A stretch of 64,000 bases of DNA, taken from NCBI GenBank assembly GCA_002336245.1, contig DDDG01000013.1:43099-107098 (forward strand), written 5' to 3'. Below, piece after piece: positions 41,006 to 49,962 of this stretch. A program made the translations under genes and the position numbers. The DNA comes from Flavobacteriales bacterium UBA1986. GTDB taxonomy: Bacteria; Bacteroidota; Bacteroidia; Flavobacteriales_G; Salibacteraceae. Position 1 is the stretch's first letter, and every line of letters starts with the position of its first letter. A model generated the notes under the pieces. It searched no databases and was not told the DNA's origin. It saw nothing but the letters and a program-made list of their open reading frames with translations.

Positions 41006-42598
41006 CTATGAACTTTGGTCTTTCAAAATCAAGACATTGAAAGCAAAAGGGTCGAAATTATCTATGAGTTTCGGGATTATCCCCGCTCCCAACGCAAGCC
41101 TAAGGTAGGCGAAACTCTGAATGCGTTCTTGCAAAACCTTTTTAGGATAAACCTCTCTGTAGATGGCCTCGAGTTTTTGAATCCGAATTTCTTCCTTCTT
41201 CTTCATTCTCCTCTTAAACTTCGATTCCATGTGCTCCAGCACCTTTTCCATCTTTCGAACATGTGCTTCCGAATAGGCGTGCATACTCTCTTCAAATTGT
41301 GAGAAACGCTGTTTGAGCACAACCGACAATTGACCGAATTTTTCTTTTTCTGCAAGAAAGCCGTCGTAGGATTCGTTGCTCTCCAGGATTTTTTCGAGAT
41401 GCACCTCTACACCCTTAAAGAGTTGAACAGGGTCAATCTCCAATTGCTTCATCTTTCTTAAAACATTCTCGCCGAGAGCTAGACCAGAATTTCTAGGGAA
41501 TAGAGCTGGAAAAGGAACTTGAAAATGATCAAAAACTGCTTTCAATTGAAACCAATAAGACAGCTCTCCTCCGCCACCCAGATAAGCTACATTGGGTAAA
41601 ATCACTTCCTGATAGAGCGGTCTTAAAAGAGCATTTGGGGAGAATGATTGAGGATTTTCTTCCAATTTCTTCAACAATTCTTCTTCGGTCCAAGTTTGAT
41701 CTGCATCGACCAATCCGTAATCCTCTCCTCGTTTCTCAATTCTGTAGCGCCCATCATCCGTCAAGAAAAAGAGATTGATTTCGCGAGGAAACACTTGGGC
41801 TTTGTATCCCAATCCTTTAAGTACAGCACTCTTTTCATTCACCAAAGGCTCCGCAACCTGAGCAAGAAGCTCTTGCTTCATGTATGGAACGAAATGAGCT
41901 TTTAAGACTTTAGAATCTGCATCCAGACACAATAAATCTTGTCCTTCAAAAATGGCATGAACCAACTTCAAGGTAGCCTCCGAAAGATTTTTCGACTTGA
42001 GGTAAGTGGATTCAAAAAGACCCAAAAGACGGTCGGAATCAGGGCGATTTCCAAGGGCTTTGCGCAGGTCGTTCTGAACTTGTTCAATTCCCTCGAAGCT
42101 CATTCGTCCACAAGCTCCAGCTCCTTCCCTTTTCCATTCAATTCGATCTTCACCCAAATAAAAATGGTTGATCTCCTCAAAGTCGTGGTCTTCCGTGGCC
42201 ATCCAAAAAATCGGAAGGACTGGGGTCTCAATGACGTCTAATTCCTGCGCCAGCTTGATTAAGCCGGCAATCTTGTATACGAAATATGCGGGTCCTCCAA
42301 ACAAGCCCAATTGATGGCCTGAAGTCACGGTTCGTGAATTTGGATTGAGCAGCTTTTCAATCAGCTTCGCCCTATTGTCGGTGAGGAGATCCGCAGTCTT
42401 GTATTGCTCTGTAAGTACCTCTACTAAATCCTCGCGAATTTCTTGCGCAAGCCCTCGACCAGGAAGCTGTTTAAGTAGATTGGATTTTGAAGGGTAAACC
42501 GAGTATAATTCAGAAAGGCGCTCATCTTTTGCGATGTAGGCCGACATAAGTGGATTCCAGTGCCGACTGTCTTCAAGGGCAATGAGCTCTGCTTTCAA
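41006..42598 (-). CDS. bshC: Bacillithiol biosynthesis cysteine-adding enzyme BshC
   Basis: BshC adds cysteine to glucosaminyl-malate in the last step of bacillithiol synthesis. The 530-aa protein has the family length and motifs. SGHQLGLFGGPAYFVYKIAG is near residue 93, FWMATEDHDFEEINHFYL near 130, and the Rossmann-type core continues through ELSYWFQLKAVFDHF near 343. A coiled-coil region (KMEKVLEHMESKFKRRMKKK) is near 450. It overlaps rimO by four bases (ATGA). bshA and bshB are not in the window. Confidence 0.93.
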   Translation of the reverse strand: MKAELIALEDSRHWNPLMSAYIAKDERLSELYSVYPSKSNLLKQLPGRGLAQEIREDLVEVLTEQYKTADLLTDNRAKLIEKLLNPNSRTVTSGHQLGLFGGPAYFVYKIAGLIKLAQELDVIETPVLPIFWMATEDHDFEEINHFYLGEDRIEWKREGAGACGRMSFEGIEQVQNDLRKALGNRPDSDRLLGLFESTYLKSKNLSEATLKLVHAIFEGQDLLCLDADSKVLKAHFVPYMKQELLAQVAEPLVNEKSAVLKGLGYKAQVFPREINLFFLTDDGRYRIEKRGEDYGLVDADQTWTEEELLKKLEENPQSFSPNALLRPLYQEVILPNVAYLGGGGELSYWFQLKAVFDHFQVPFPALFPRNSGLALGENVLRKMKQLEIDPVQLFKGVEVHLEKILESNESYDGFLAEKEKFGQLSVVLKQRFSQFEESMHAYSEAHVRKMEKVLEHMESKFKRRMKKKEEIRIQKLEAIYREVYPKKVLQERIQSFAYLRLALGAGIIPKLIDNFDPFAFNVLILKDQSS

Positions 42599-43905
42599 AT
42601 CAATTCCGCCTTTAGATCGTACATGTCGGCCTCAAGAATTCTCACTTCAGCAAAATCGCCGACTCTAAGATAATTCTCCTCAATGGGAATCAAAACTTCA
42701 TTGTCGACTTCAGGAGAATCGAACTCGGTTCTTCCAATGAAATAATCGCCTTCTGCACGATCGATGATTACCTTAAGCTGCTTACCTATCAATTCCGTAT
42801 TCTTAGCCAAACTGATGTTCGATTGCAATTCCATGATGGCATCGGTCCGCTCTTGCTTCACCTCAGCCAGAACATCATCGTTCAATTGATATGCAGTCGT
42901 ATCCTCTTCGTGGCTGTAATTGAAGACACCTAGCCGCTCAAAGCGCTGCTCTTCAACCCACTTCAACATCGTCTGAAAATCTTCTTCCGACTCTCCCGGA
43001 AAACCCGAAATCAAAGTAGTTCGAATGGCGATTCCTGGAACAGTTTCCCGAATCTTAACAAGCAATTCATTCGTTTTCTTCTGAGTGATTCCTCGACGCA
43101 TAGACTTCAGCATTTGATCTGAAGCATGCTGCAACGGAATGTCGAGATAGTTGCAAATCTTCGGTTCCTCTGCCATCACCTGAAGCGCATCCATAGGGAA
43201 TCCTGCTGGAAATGCATAGTGCAAGCGAATCCATTCAATACCGTCGACTTGCACTAGAGCGCGAAGGAGATCCGCAAGTCGGCGCTTCTTATAAATATCA
43301 AGTCCGTAATAAGTAAGGTCCTGGGCAATCAGAATCAATTCCTTCACCCCTTGAGCGGCGAGTTTCTGAGCTCGCTCAACCAAATCTTCAATAGGAGTTG
43401 ACCCATGCTTTCCACGCATCAAAGGGATGGCACAAAAAGCACAAGGGCGATCGCATCCTTCAGAAATTTTAAAGTAGGCGTAATGAGCAGGTGTACTTAG
43501 AAGACGCTCACCCAAAAGTTCCTTTTTATAATCTGCCTTCAATGCCTTTAGAAGGCGGGGCAGGTCTCGGGTTCCAAAAAAAGAATCGACCTCTGGAATT
43601 TCTTTACGTAAATCGCCGCCATAGCGTTCGCTCAAACAACCAGTTACATAGAGTTTATCGATCAAGCCATTTTCCTTTGCCTGAGCAAAATTCATGATGG
43701 TGTCGATGGACTCTTGCTTTGCTTCATCAATGAATCCGCAGGTGTTAATAATGGCAACATCGAAGTTGTCTTCGTTCGAGTCGTGGGCAACTTCGAAGTT
43801 GTTCGCTTTCAATTGTCCCATTAGGACTTCAGAGTCGTAGAGGTTCTTGGAGCAACCCAAAGTAACCACGTTGACTTTATATGGTTTGGTAGTCTTAGTT
43901 CTCAA
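42595..43905 (-). CDS. rimO: Ribosomal protein S12 methylthiotransferase RimO
   Basis: RimO adds a methylthio group to Asp88/89 of ribosomal protein S12 in a radical-SAM reaction. The 436-aa protein has the UPF0004 domain at the start (VTLGCSKNLYDSEVLMGQL) and the radical-SAM CxxxCxxC as CDRPCAFC near residue 150. The distal domain has TTLISGFPGESEEDF near 292 and a C-terminal TRAM domain (about 375-435). The NTCGFIDEAKQES stretch carries a further cluster cysteine. bshC overlaps its end by four bases. A promoter element and a hairpin precede it. Confidence 0.95.
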   Translation of the reverse strand: MRTKTTKPYKVNVVTLGCSKNLYDSEVLMGQLKANNFEVAHDSNEDNFDVAIINTCGFIDEAKQESIDTIMNFAQAKENGLIDKLYVTGCLSERYGGDLRKEIPEVDSFFGTRDLPRLLKALKADYKKELLGERLLSTPAHYAYFKISEGCDRPCAFCAIPLMRGKHGSTPIEDLVERAQKLAAQGVKELILIAQDLTYYGLDIYKKRRLADLLRALVQVDGIEWIRLHYAFPAGFPMDALQVMAEEPKICNYLDIPLQHASDQMLKSMRRGITQKKTNELLVKIRETVPGIAIRTTLISGFPGESEEDFQTMLKWVEEQRFERLGVFNYSHEEDTTAYQLNDDVLAEVKQERTDAIMELQSNISLAKNTELIGKQLKVIIDRAEGDYFIGRTEFDSPEVDNEVLIPIEENYLRVGDFAEVRILEADMYDLKAELI

Positions 43906-43932
43906 ATCGTCGATAAAACAGTACCTTTCACC

Positions 43933-43960
43933 GAAGGCGTGAAACTATTTCATGCCTTTC
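43933..43960 (-). repeat. Imperfect inverted repeat in the rimO leader
   Basis: GAAGGCGTGAAA and TTTCATGCCTTTC face each other around a 3-4 bp loop, with one G-T pair and one unpaired base. It lies between the -7 element at 43974-43981 and the rimO start, so it would form a hairpin in the rimO 5' leader. There is no T-tract, so it is not a typical terminator. Confidence 0.5.
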
Positions 43961-43973
43961 AGAGTAGGTAAGA

Positions 43974-43981
43974 CAAAGGTA
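43974..43981 (-). promoter_or_regulatory. -7 element of the rimO promoter
   Basis: The minus strand reads TACCTTTG, a match to TAnnTTTG, about 69 bp before the rimO start. No -33 element is clear. Confidence 0.4.
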
Positions 43982-44014
43982 TTTTAATTAGCACCTATAT
44001 ACGGAAAATCGAAT

Positions 44015-44491
44015 ATGGAAACTATAAAACTAAACCCCGCAGGAAAAGCAATATATGGCGTACCAGAAGTGTCGACGAAAGGTCTCCGAAAATATGGAAT
44101 GGCATTGCTCACCATAGCTGGTGCCGACGATGAAGTATCCGAACCCGAAATGAATTGCTTTATGAATGTATGGGCCCACAATGTTGGGGCATCCAATGAC
44201 CTGATTCGCGATTGGAGTAAATTCGACTACCGCAGTGCTAATCTCAATGAAATTCTCGACGAGATTGGATCAGATTTCCCTCTTAGAAGCAGTGCTACCC
44301 TCATCTACGACGGCGTGCATATGTCCTTGGCCGATGATGAATACGCTCTAGAAGAACGTGATGCAGTCATGAAAACAGCGGCCTTCTTGAACATTGATAA
44401 GTTCACCGTTCGGAACATTGAAGGATTGATCGAATTGGAAAGAGCCGGTTCTAAAATCCGGCATTCCATTTTTAAGCAAGACGCAAACTAA
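44015..44491 (+). CDS. TerB-like helical protein
   Basis: The 158-aa protein is mostly alpha-helical and acidic. The section KYGMALLTIAGADDEVSEPE near residue 27 and later DDEYALEERDAVMKTAAFLN near 109 resemble the paired acidic, metal-binding repeats of TerB-type tellurite-resistance domains. No other ter genes are near. It is divergent from rimO by 110 bp and converges with ftsY by 1 bp. The TerB relationship is by pattern only, so the function remains open. Confidence 0.55.
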   Translation: METIKLNPAGKAIYGVPEVSTKGLRKYGMALLTIAGADDEVSEPEMNCFMNVWAHNVGASNDLIRDWSKFDYRSANLNEILDEIGSDFPLRSSATLIYDGVHMSLADDEYALEERDAVMKTAAFLNIDKFTVRNIEGLIELERAGSKIRHSIFKQDAN

Positions 44492-44492
44492 A

Positions 44493-45449
44493 TCAGTCTT
44501 GATCTTTGAAGAGTGAGTCTACAAACTCACTTCTGTTGAAGGCTTGAAGATCATTGATTTGCTCTCCAACACCGATGTACTTTACAGGAATCTTTAATTG
44601 ATCTGAGATTCCAATCACAACGCCTCCTTTTGCTGTTCCGTCTAATTTCGTGAGCGCCATTGCGGTCACTTCGGTAACTTTAGTGAATTGCTTAGCCTGC
44701 TCCATCGCGTTCTGACCAGTGGAAGCGTCCAGCACCAAAAGAACTTCGTGCGGTGCATTTGGAATAACCTTCTGCATCACATTCCTAATCTTCTCGAGCT
44801 CATTCATCAAGTTCACCTTATTGTGAAGGCGTCCGGCAGTATCGATGATGACGACATCCGTCCCTTTCGCTTTGGATGAAGCTAAGGTATCGAAGGCAAC
44901 AGATGCGGGATCGGCGCCCATGCCTTGAGTTACGATGGGCACACCTACCCGTTCAGACCATATTTTCAGTTGATCGACTGCAGCAGCTCTAAAGGTATCG
45001 GAGGCGCCAAGAACAACAGACTTCCCAGCTTGCTTGAATTGGTGGGCCAATTTTCCAATGGTGGTTGTTTTTCCAACTCCGTTTACCCCCACCACCATAA
45101 TCACATATGGATCTGGAGAGTCAGGAATGTTAAAACCGCCGTCTTCTGTATTTGATTCTTCGAGCAGCGCAACAATCTCTTCCCGTAGAACTTTATTCAA
45201 TTCAGAAGTAGATGTGTATTTATCTTTTGAAACACGCTGCTCTATTCGTTCGATGATTCGGAGAGTTGTATCCACTCCAACATCGGATGTGATGAGAATC
45301 TCCTCCAGCTCATCCAGCACCTCATCGTCGACCTTACTCTTTCCTACAAGAGCGCGCGAAATTTTACTAAAAACACTCTGACGAGACTTTTCCAAACCTT
45401 GGTCAAGTCGTTCTTTCTTCTCTTTTGAAAACAATCCGAAGAAGGCCAT
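44493..45449 (-). CDS. ftsY: Signal recognition particle receptor FtsY
   Basis: FtsY is the GTPase docking partner of the SRP at the membrane. The 318-aa protein is short at the N-terminus, lacking the long acidic A domain. The NG domain is complete: G1 GVNGVGKTTTIGKLA near residue 122, DTFRAAAVDQL near 151, DTAGRLHNK near 204, TKLDGTAKGG near 272. It follows the ribosomal protein cluster but a strong terminator sits between, so it probably has its own promoter. Its 3' end faces the TerB-like gene. Confidence 0.95.
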   Translation of the reverse strand: MAFFGLFSKEKKERLDQGLEKSRQSVFSKISRALVGKSKVDDEVLDELEEILITSDVGVDTTLRIIERIEQRVSKDKYTSTSELNKVLREEIVALLEESNTEDGGFNIPDSPDPYVIMVVGVNGVGKTTTIGKLAHQFKQAGKSVVLGASDTFRAAAVDQLKIWSERVGVPIVTQGMGADPASVAFDTLASSKAKGTDVVIIDTAGRLHNKVNLMNELEKIRNVMQKVIPNAPHEVLLVLDASTGQNAMEQAKQFTKVTEVTAMALTKLDGTAKGGVVIGISDQLKIPVKYIGVGEQINDLQAFNRSEFVDSLFKDQD

Positions 45450-45477
45450 TTTGAATTAGTGATGTAATTATTGATGC

Positions 45478-45511
45478 AAAAAAAAGCTCTCCTTGGTGTA
45501 TGGAAAGCTTT
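45478..45511 (-). terminator. Terminator after rpmB-rpmG-DUF4295
   Basis: On the minus strand the hairpin AAAGCTTTCC/GGAGAGCTTT (one mismatch, 9-nt loop; plus-strand arms 45483-45492 and 45502-45511) is followed by a run of eight T. It separates the ribosomal protein operon from ftsY. Confidence 0.8.
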
Positions 45512-45534
45512 GTTTTTATTTAAGTGTCTTGTGA

Positions 45535-45687
45535 TTACTTGGACAAAGCGTCTTTCACTTTATCCTTAGCAACAATTTCTTCTTTGAAGCTGTAAGCTCC
45601 AGTTTTTGGGGATTTTACCGCTTTGATAATTTTAGTGAAGTCTTTTCCTCCACCTTTCCCAAGTCCAGCTACTGTCTTTTTTGCCAT
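45535..45687 (-). CDS. DUF4295 family small basic protein
   Basis: The 50-aa reading frame, starting MAKKTVAGLGKGGGKDFTKI, is very lysine- and glycine-rich and continues KAVKSPKTGAYSFKEEIVAK. This is the DUF4295 pattern, found in Bacteroidota directly after rpmG. Its size, basic character and place in a ribosomal protein operon suggest a ribosome-associated protein. It starts 10 bp after the rpmG stop and is followed by the terminator. Confidence 0.85.
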   Translation of the reverse strand: MAKKTVAGLGKGGGKDFTKIIKAVKSPKTGAYSFKEEIVAKDKVKDALSK

Positions 45688-45697
45688 GGCTTAATGC

Positions 45698-45880
45698 TTA
45701 CTTGATCTCTTTATGGATCGTGTATTTTTTCAGAATCGGATTGTACTTCTTAAGCTCCATCCTATCTGGTGAATTTTTTCTGTTCTTCGTTGTGATGTAA
45801 CGAGAAGTCCCTGGCATGCCTGTTTCTTTGTGTTCAGTGCACTCCATGATAACTTGTACTCTATTGCCTCTTCTAGCCAT
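45698..45880 (-). CDS. rpmG: 50S ribosomal protein L33
   Basis: The 60-aa protein has the L33 signature GNRVQVIMECTEHKETGMPG and SRYITTKNRKNSPDRMELKK, ending YTIHKEIK. Only one cysteine (Cys14) is left, so it is a zinc-free C- type. It is the middle gene of rpmB-rpmG-DUF4295, with 11 bp on either side. Confidence 0.95.
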   Translation of the reverse strand: MARRGNRVQVIMECTEHKETGMPGTSRYITTKNRKNSPDRMELKKYNPILKKYTIHKEIK

Positions 45881-45891
45881 TTGTCAGTTGC

Positions 45892-46131
45892 TTATCCTTT
45901 GTAAAATCCTTTTTCCTTGGCCACCTTCAAACAAGCTGCAATACCCAACTTATTGATGTTGCGAAGTCCTGATGCAGAAACCTTTAAGGTCACCCATCGA
46001 TCTTCCTCAGGAATGAAGAATTTCTTGGTTTGAAGGTTCGGGTAAAACTTCCTTCTTGTTCTATTCAATGCGTGTGAAACATTGTTCCCTGAAATGGGTC
46101 TTTTACCGGTTATTTCACAAATTTTGGCCAT
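45892..46131 (-). CDS. rpmB: 50S ribosomal protein L28
   Basis: The 79-aa protein begins MAKICEITGKRPISGNNVSH and has RTRRKFYPNLQTKKFF and VSASGLRNINKLGI, all conserved in L28. A clear AGAGGA sits just before the ATG, one of the few Shine-Dalgarno-like sequences in the window. It leads the ribosomal protein operon. Confidence 0.96.
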   Translation of the reverse strand: MAKICEITGKRPISGNNVSHALNRTRRKFYPNLQTKKFFIPEEDRWVTLKVSASGLRNINKLGIAACLKVAKEKGFYKG

Positions 46132-46150
46132 GTCCTCTTATTTGGGGCGG

Positions 46151-46158
46151 CAAATATA
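46151..46158 (-). promoter_or_regulatory. -7 element of the rpmB operon promoter
   Basis: The minus strand reads TATATTTG, a perfect TAnnTTTG, 20 bp before the rpmB ATG at 46131. The -33 region is poor. Confidence 0.55.
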
Positions 46159-46181
46159 TGGATAAATTATGTTTATTCAGC

Positions 46182-47429
46182 TTACTTTAATAGCTGTTTC
46201 CGAAGCATATTTAGAACGGCGTTGCTGGTGCGATAAATATTGGCTGTTCTTTGATTTCCAAAGTCAAATTTCCGAGATTTCAAAAACCCTCCAGGTCCCG
46301 CCATTCCTGCCCAAACAGTGCCAACTGGCTTCTCAGAAGTTCCACCACCAGGCCCTGCTATTCCAGAAACAGAAACCGCATAATCTGTCTTCATAATGTC
46401 CTTCACCTGCACTGCCATTTGCTCAACAACTTCTCGACTCACCGCTCCATGCTCCTCAAGAACCTCCTTTTCGACCTTCAAAACGCCTGTTTTCACTTCG
46501 TTGTCGTATGAGACAACTGAACCCTTAAAGAACTCAGACGAACCGGCAAATGAAGTTAGTCTATGCGCGATGAATCCACCCGTACAGCTTTCAGCTGTTG
46601 AGAGAGTCATCGAACGTTCCCTGAATAATTCTCCCACAGCTTCAGCCAAGTCTGTTTCTTCTTCACCGAAAATTATGTTTGGAATGAGTTGGTAGAGCTT
46701 TTCAACCTCTTCCTCTAAGTTCTTGTCTAGAAGATCGCGGTTTGCACCCCGCGAACTCAAACGCAATCGAACTCGGCCTGAAGAAGGTAAGTAGGCTAGT
46801 TTTATATTCTTCTGAATCAATAGATCTTCCCACGCACCAATGATTCCCATAATTTCACTCTCCCCCATACCAACTGTTAGTATGGTTCTATGAAGGTTGA
46901 ATTGAAGATCAAAATGATCTTTTAGCCGAGGAAGAACTTCCTCCTCCATGAGACCTTTCATCTCAATAGGAACACCCGGTAAAGAGATGACTACTTTTCC
47001 CTCCTTGGTTTCGAACCACATCCCAGGAGCGGTTCCATTACTGTTCATCAATACCGTACAATTCTCGGGCACAGACGACTGACTGTAGCTCACTTCAGGA
47101 ACTTCCTTCCCATATCGTGCAAAAATCTCCTTAACCCGAGCTCTTACTTCAGGGACTTGTTTGAAGCCAACTCCGAAATAATTTGCCAAGGTGGTTTTGG
47201 TGATATCGTCCTTAGTTGGACCCAAGCCTCCTGTGAGTATCACGCAATCCGATGATTCCAATGCCAAGTCCAAATTCAAGCGAATGTCGTCGGCTTCGTC
47301 CGAAATGGATAACATCCTCCGAACTTCAAAACCTAGTTCATCCAACTTACCGGCTATAAACTGAGAATTGGTGTCGGTGATTTGCCCAATTAAGATTTCA
47401 TCCCCAATCGTAACTATTTGTGCGCGCAT
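46182..47429 (-). CDS. cinA: CinA family competence/damage-inducible protein
   Basis: The 415-aa protein joins a molybdopterin-binding-like domain to a C-terminal nicotinamide-nucleotide amidase domain. The first half has ILIGQITDTNSQFIAGKLDE near residue 12 and ILTGGLGPTKDDIT near 64. The second has STAESCTGGFIAHRLTS near 279 and VSGIAGPGGGTSEKPVGT near 355. CinA recycles NMN to nicotinate mononucleotide. Length is standard. It lies upstream of rpmB in the same direction, but rpmB has its own -7 element. Confidence 0.94.
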   Translation of the reverse strand: MRAQIVTIGDEILIGQITDTNSQFIAGKLDELGFEVRRMLSISDEADDIRLNLDLALESSDCVILTGGLGPTKDDITKTTLANYFGVGFKQVPEVRARVKEIFARYGKEVPEVSYSQSSVPENCTVLMNSNGTAPGMWFETKEGKVVISLPGVPIEMKGLMEEEVLPRLKDHFDLQFNLHRTILTVGMGESEIMGIIGAWEDLLIQKNIKLAYLPSSGRVRLRLSSRGANRDLLDKNLEEEVEKLYQLIPNIIFGEEETDLAEAVGELFRERSMTLSTAESCTGGFIAHRLTSFAGSSEFFKGSVVSYDNEVKTGVLKVEKEVLEEHGAVSREVVEQMAVQVKDIMKTDYAVSVSGIAGPGGGTSEKPVGTVWAGMAGPGGFLKSRKFDFGNQRTANIYRTSNAVLNMLRKQLLK

Positions 47430-47487
47430 CTTGCAAATGAACCAAATTTCAAGACAAAAAATACAGAGATGAATTGAGCGAATTGGC

Positions 47488-47495
47488 TACTTTTG
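47488..47495 (+). promoter_or_regulatory. -7 element upstream of the TPR/PD40 pseudogene
   Basis: TACTTTTG, a perfect TAnnTTTG, lies 16 bp before the GTG at 47512. The expected -33 TTG is not found at a normal spacing. Confidence 0.4.
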
Positions 47496-47511
47496 GAACC
47501 TTATCAAGTAC

Positions 47512-49276
47512 GTGATACAAGCTAAACCCATTCTCTTTTCAATCCTTGTGGCATTCACCATTTTCTCAGCAAAGGATTTGAACGCTCAACTTTTTGAGAA
47601 AGGCTTAGAATCTTACCATGAGCGGGATTATAAGAAGGCTAAAAAACAATTGTCATCTGCCTTTTGGAAAGACCAGAATTACGCCTCTGCCTATTACTTA
47701 GGCGAAATTCACAGAAAGCATTTCGAATTTGAAAAAGCTCTAGAATGGCACCGCATTGCCATGGAGCATAAAGCCCAATTGACCTTTTGGGGATACTGCC
47801 TTTCCCTAATGCAAGAAGACCGAATTGAGGACGCCAAACGCTTTGCAAAACAAAAGCTTCTTCTCAACCCCAACGACAAGGATCTTCCCAACATCATCAC
47901 AGCTTGCGAGAGGCTTGAGAGAAAGGTGGCAAGTGAGGACAGCGTTACCATCCTCGACCCTCATCATGCAAATCGCTACTTTCATCACAAGAGCTTCAAG
48001 GAACATTCTAACAACGAAATCTACCACCTCCAGAAACCCAAATACACCTTCAGCAGTATATATCACGAAGAGATGTATTCGATCATCTTACGCCAAGAAC
48101 CAAAACACTACGACGCAGTTGGAACCTTAAAGGGTTACGGAACAAAATTGAAGGGGAGCCCAATGTCCTACTACATTTTAGAGGACGGAGCCGATGTGAG
48201 CTACTTGGTGTAAGCCAACTTCCTGAAAGAGCATTCTCACGACAATCATTACAACGGGGTAGAAAACTACTATGTCGAAGTAACCGATGGAGAAATTAGC
48301 AACATCGAGGGTTCAAAAATTTTCAAAAACGATCGCCCAATTAAATATCCCAGCATCTCGCCGGATGGTAAAATCATGATTTTCTCCACCAATAAACTGC
48401 GAGACAGTTATGGCGGATACGACTTGTATAAATCTGTATACCACTTCCCCAATTGGAGTAATCCTGAAAACCTTGGACCCAAAGTGAATACGGCGGGTGA
48501 TGAAATTCACCCCTTCATCTCGCGGGATGAAAAGTTGTACTTCAGCAGCGATGGATTGGGTGCATATGGCGACCAAGATGTATTCGTCACGAGCTTAAAT
48601 GGCTACAAGAATAATGAAGCTCGACCTTTGGAAGCGACCGTGAATAGCAGATTCGACGATTTTGCGTACCTCATCAACAGTCAAAGTGGATTGGGAATGT
48701 TCCTCTCCAATAAGGCTCAAAAAACTCATCCCGAAGAGTTCTTTTTTCAGAAAATATATTCGGATTGCGGTGCAGAGCAGATTTTCGATAGTCTACCAAA
48801 AGAAGTTTCGTGCAACGACAATCGTTATTGCGTAAAATTGGACGTGCTCGGCATGGCCGACCTGGGTGACGTGAAGCTTAACTAAGAATGGGATATGGGA
48901 GATTCTACACTATTGAAAGGACCTCAGAAAAAGTATTGTTACCAAGACGCCGGCCTTTACAAGGGAAGTGTTCGATTTAAGAGCATGGCCAAAAAAGGCG
49001 ATTTGATAGAGCAAAGCTTTCCACTCGAATTTGATCTTCGAAATCGCGGGGAACTCATCGTTAAGATTTCGAACTACCGCATGTCGACCATCCTATCCGC
49101 AAGAAACTCTGTATGCAATGGCTGTGAAGAGGTGAATTACTATTGGAAACGACAGATTTAAATGCGGCCCTTTGGTCGAGCTATTCAACCCAAGTCGGAA
49201 TACTCCATATAAAGTGGTGATGGAATTCACCAAAGGAGGAAAGAAACAACGCGTAGTCTGCGAAGGCAGTCTCTAA
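47512..49276 (+). pseudogene. TPR/PD40/PKD-type exported protein, broken by two in-frame stops and a frameshift
   Basis: Read as one frame from a GTG at 47512, the gene has a signal peptide (ending DLNAQL) and TPR-like repeats (about codons 25-150). PD40 propeller units follow (YPSISPDGKIMIFSTNKLRD and DEKLYFSSDGLGAYGDQDVF, codons 285-380), then a PKD-like domain (EWDMGDSTL ... KYCYQDAGLYKG). TAA stops interrupt it at codon 234 (48211) and codon 458 (48883). At about 49144 a +1 shift is needed to continue into CGPLVELFNPSRN and the final VVCEGSL, ending at 49276. Restored, it is about 588 codons. Three lesions make a base-call error unlikely and decay likely. Confidence 0.8.
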
Positions 49277-49962
49277 AGAATTTCTTTAATCTGCAAGAGA
49301 TTGTTTATCTCATGTGTTGCCTTGAAATAAGAATCCTTCCCATTTACATTTAGGAACACTTGATCAATTCCTACCCCATGCGCTCCTTTAATGTCGGTCT
49401 CCAAATTATCACCAATCATTATGCTGCTGCTCTCTTTGGTTCCAGTAATGCTCAGGGCATGATGAAAAATATCGGGATGCGGCTTCTTGACTCCAACATC
49501 TTCTGAAACAATGAGTTCTTCAAACCATCGATCGAGTTTTGCCTCTTTCACTTTAATGGTCTGGATTTCCCTAAAGCCATTGGTGATTAAATGCAGTCGA
49601 TAAGACTTCGCCTTGAGATAGTCCAAGAGCTCTTCAGCACCATCCATCAACTTAGTCTTATACGGGCTGTGAGCTAGGTAGTATTCGCAAAAATCTAGTG
49701 CAGTTTGCGGGTCTTTGTATCCGAATTGACGCAGACTTCGTTCAAAGCGAATGACACGGAGCTTTTCCTTTTCAATTCTCCCCTTTCGATACTCTTCCCA
49801 ATAATGTTCGTTGATGCGTTCATAGACCATCACAAAACGATCTACGTTTTTTATATTCAGTTTCAAGGCCACAATTGCCTCTCGAACAGCTTCTCTGGAA
49901 TTGAATTCAAAATCCCAAATGGTGTGATCTAAATCAAAAAAGATGTGTTCGTAGGACTTCAA
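49273..49962 (-). CDS. YjjG-type HAD pyrimidine nucleotidase
   Basis: A TTG at 49962, overlapping the previous gene's stop as TTGA, gives 229 aa, the usual YjjG length; the ATG at 50013 would overlap by 55 bp. HAD motif I is FFDLDHTIWDF near residue 6, motif II LITNGFRE near 110, motif III lysine in VGVKKPHPDIF near 145 and motif IV IMIGDNLETDI near 172. YjjG enzymes dephosphorylate noncanonical pyrimidine nucleotides. It is the last gene of the operon that includes upp, a pyrimidine-salvage gene, consistent with a pyrimidine role. Confidence 0.88.
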   Translation of the reverse strand: MKSYEHIFFDLDHTIWDFEFNSREAVREAIVALKLNIKNVDRFVMVYERINEHYWEEYRKGRIEKEKLRVIRFERSLRQFGYKDPQTALDFCEYYLAHSPYKTKLMDGAEELLDYLKAKSYRLHLITNGFREIQTIKVKEAKLDRWFEELIVSEDVGVKKPHPDIFHHALSITGTKESSSIMIGDNLETDIKGAHGVGIDQVFLNVNGKDSYFKATHEINNLLQIKEIL

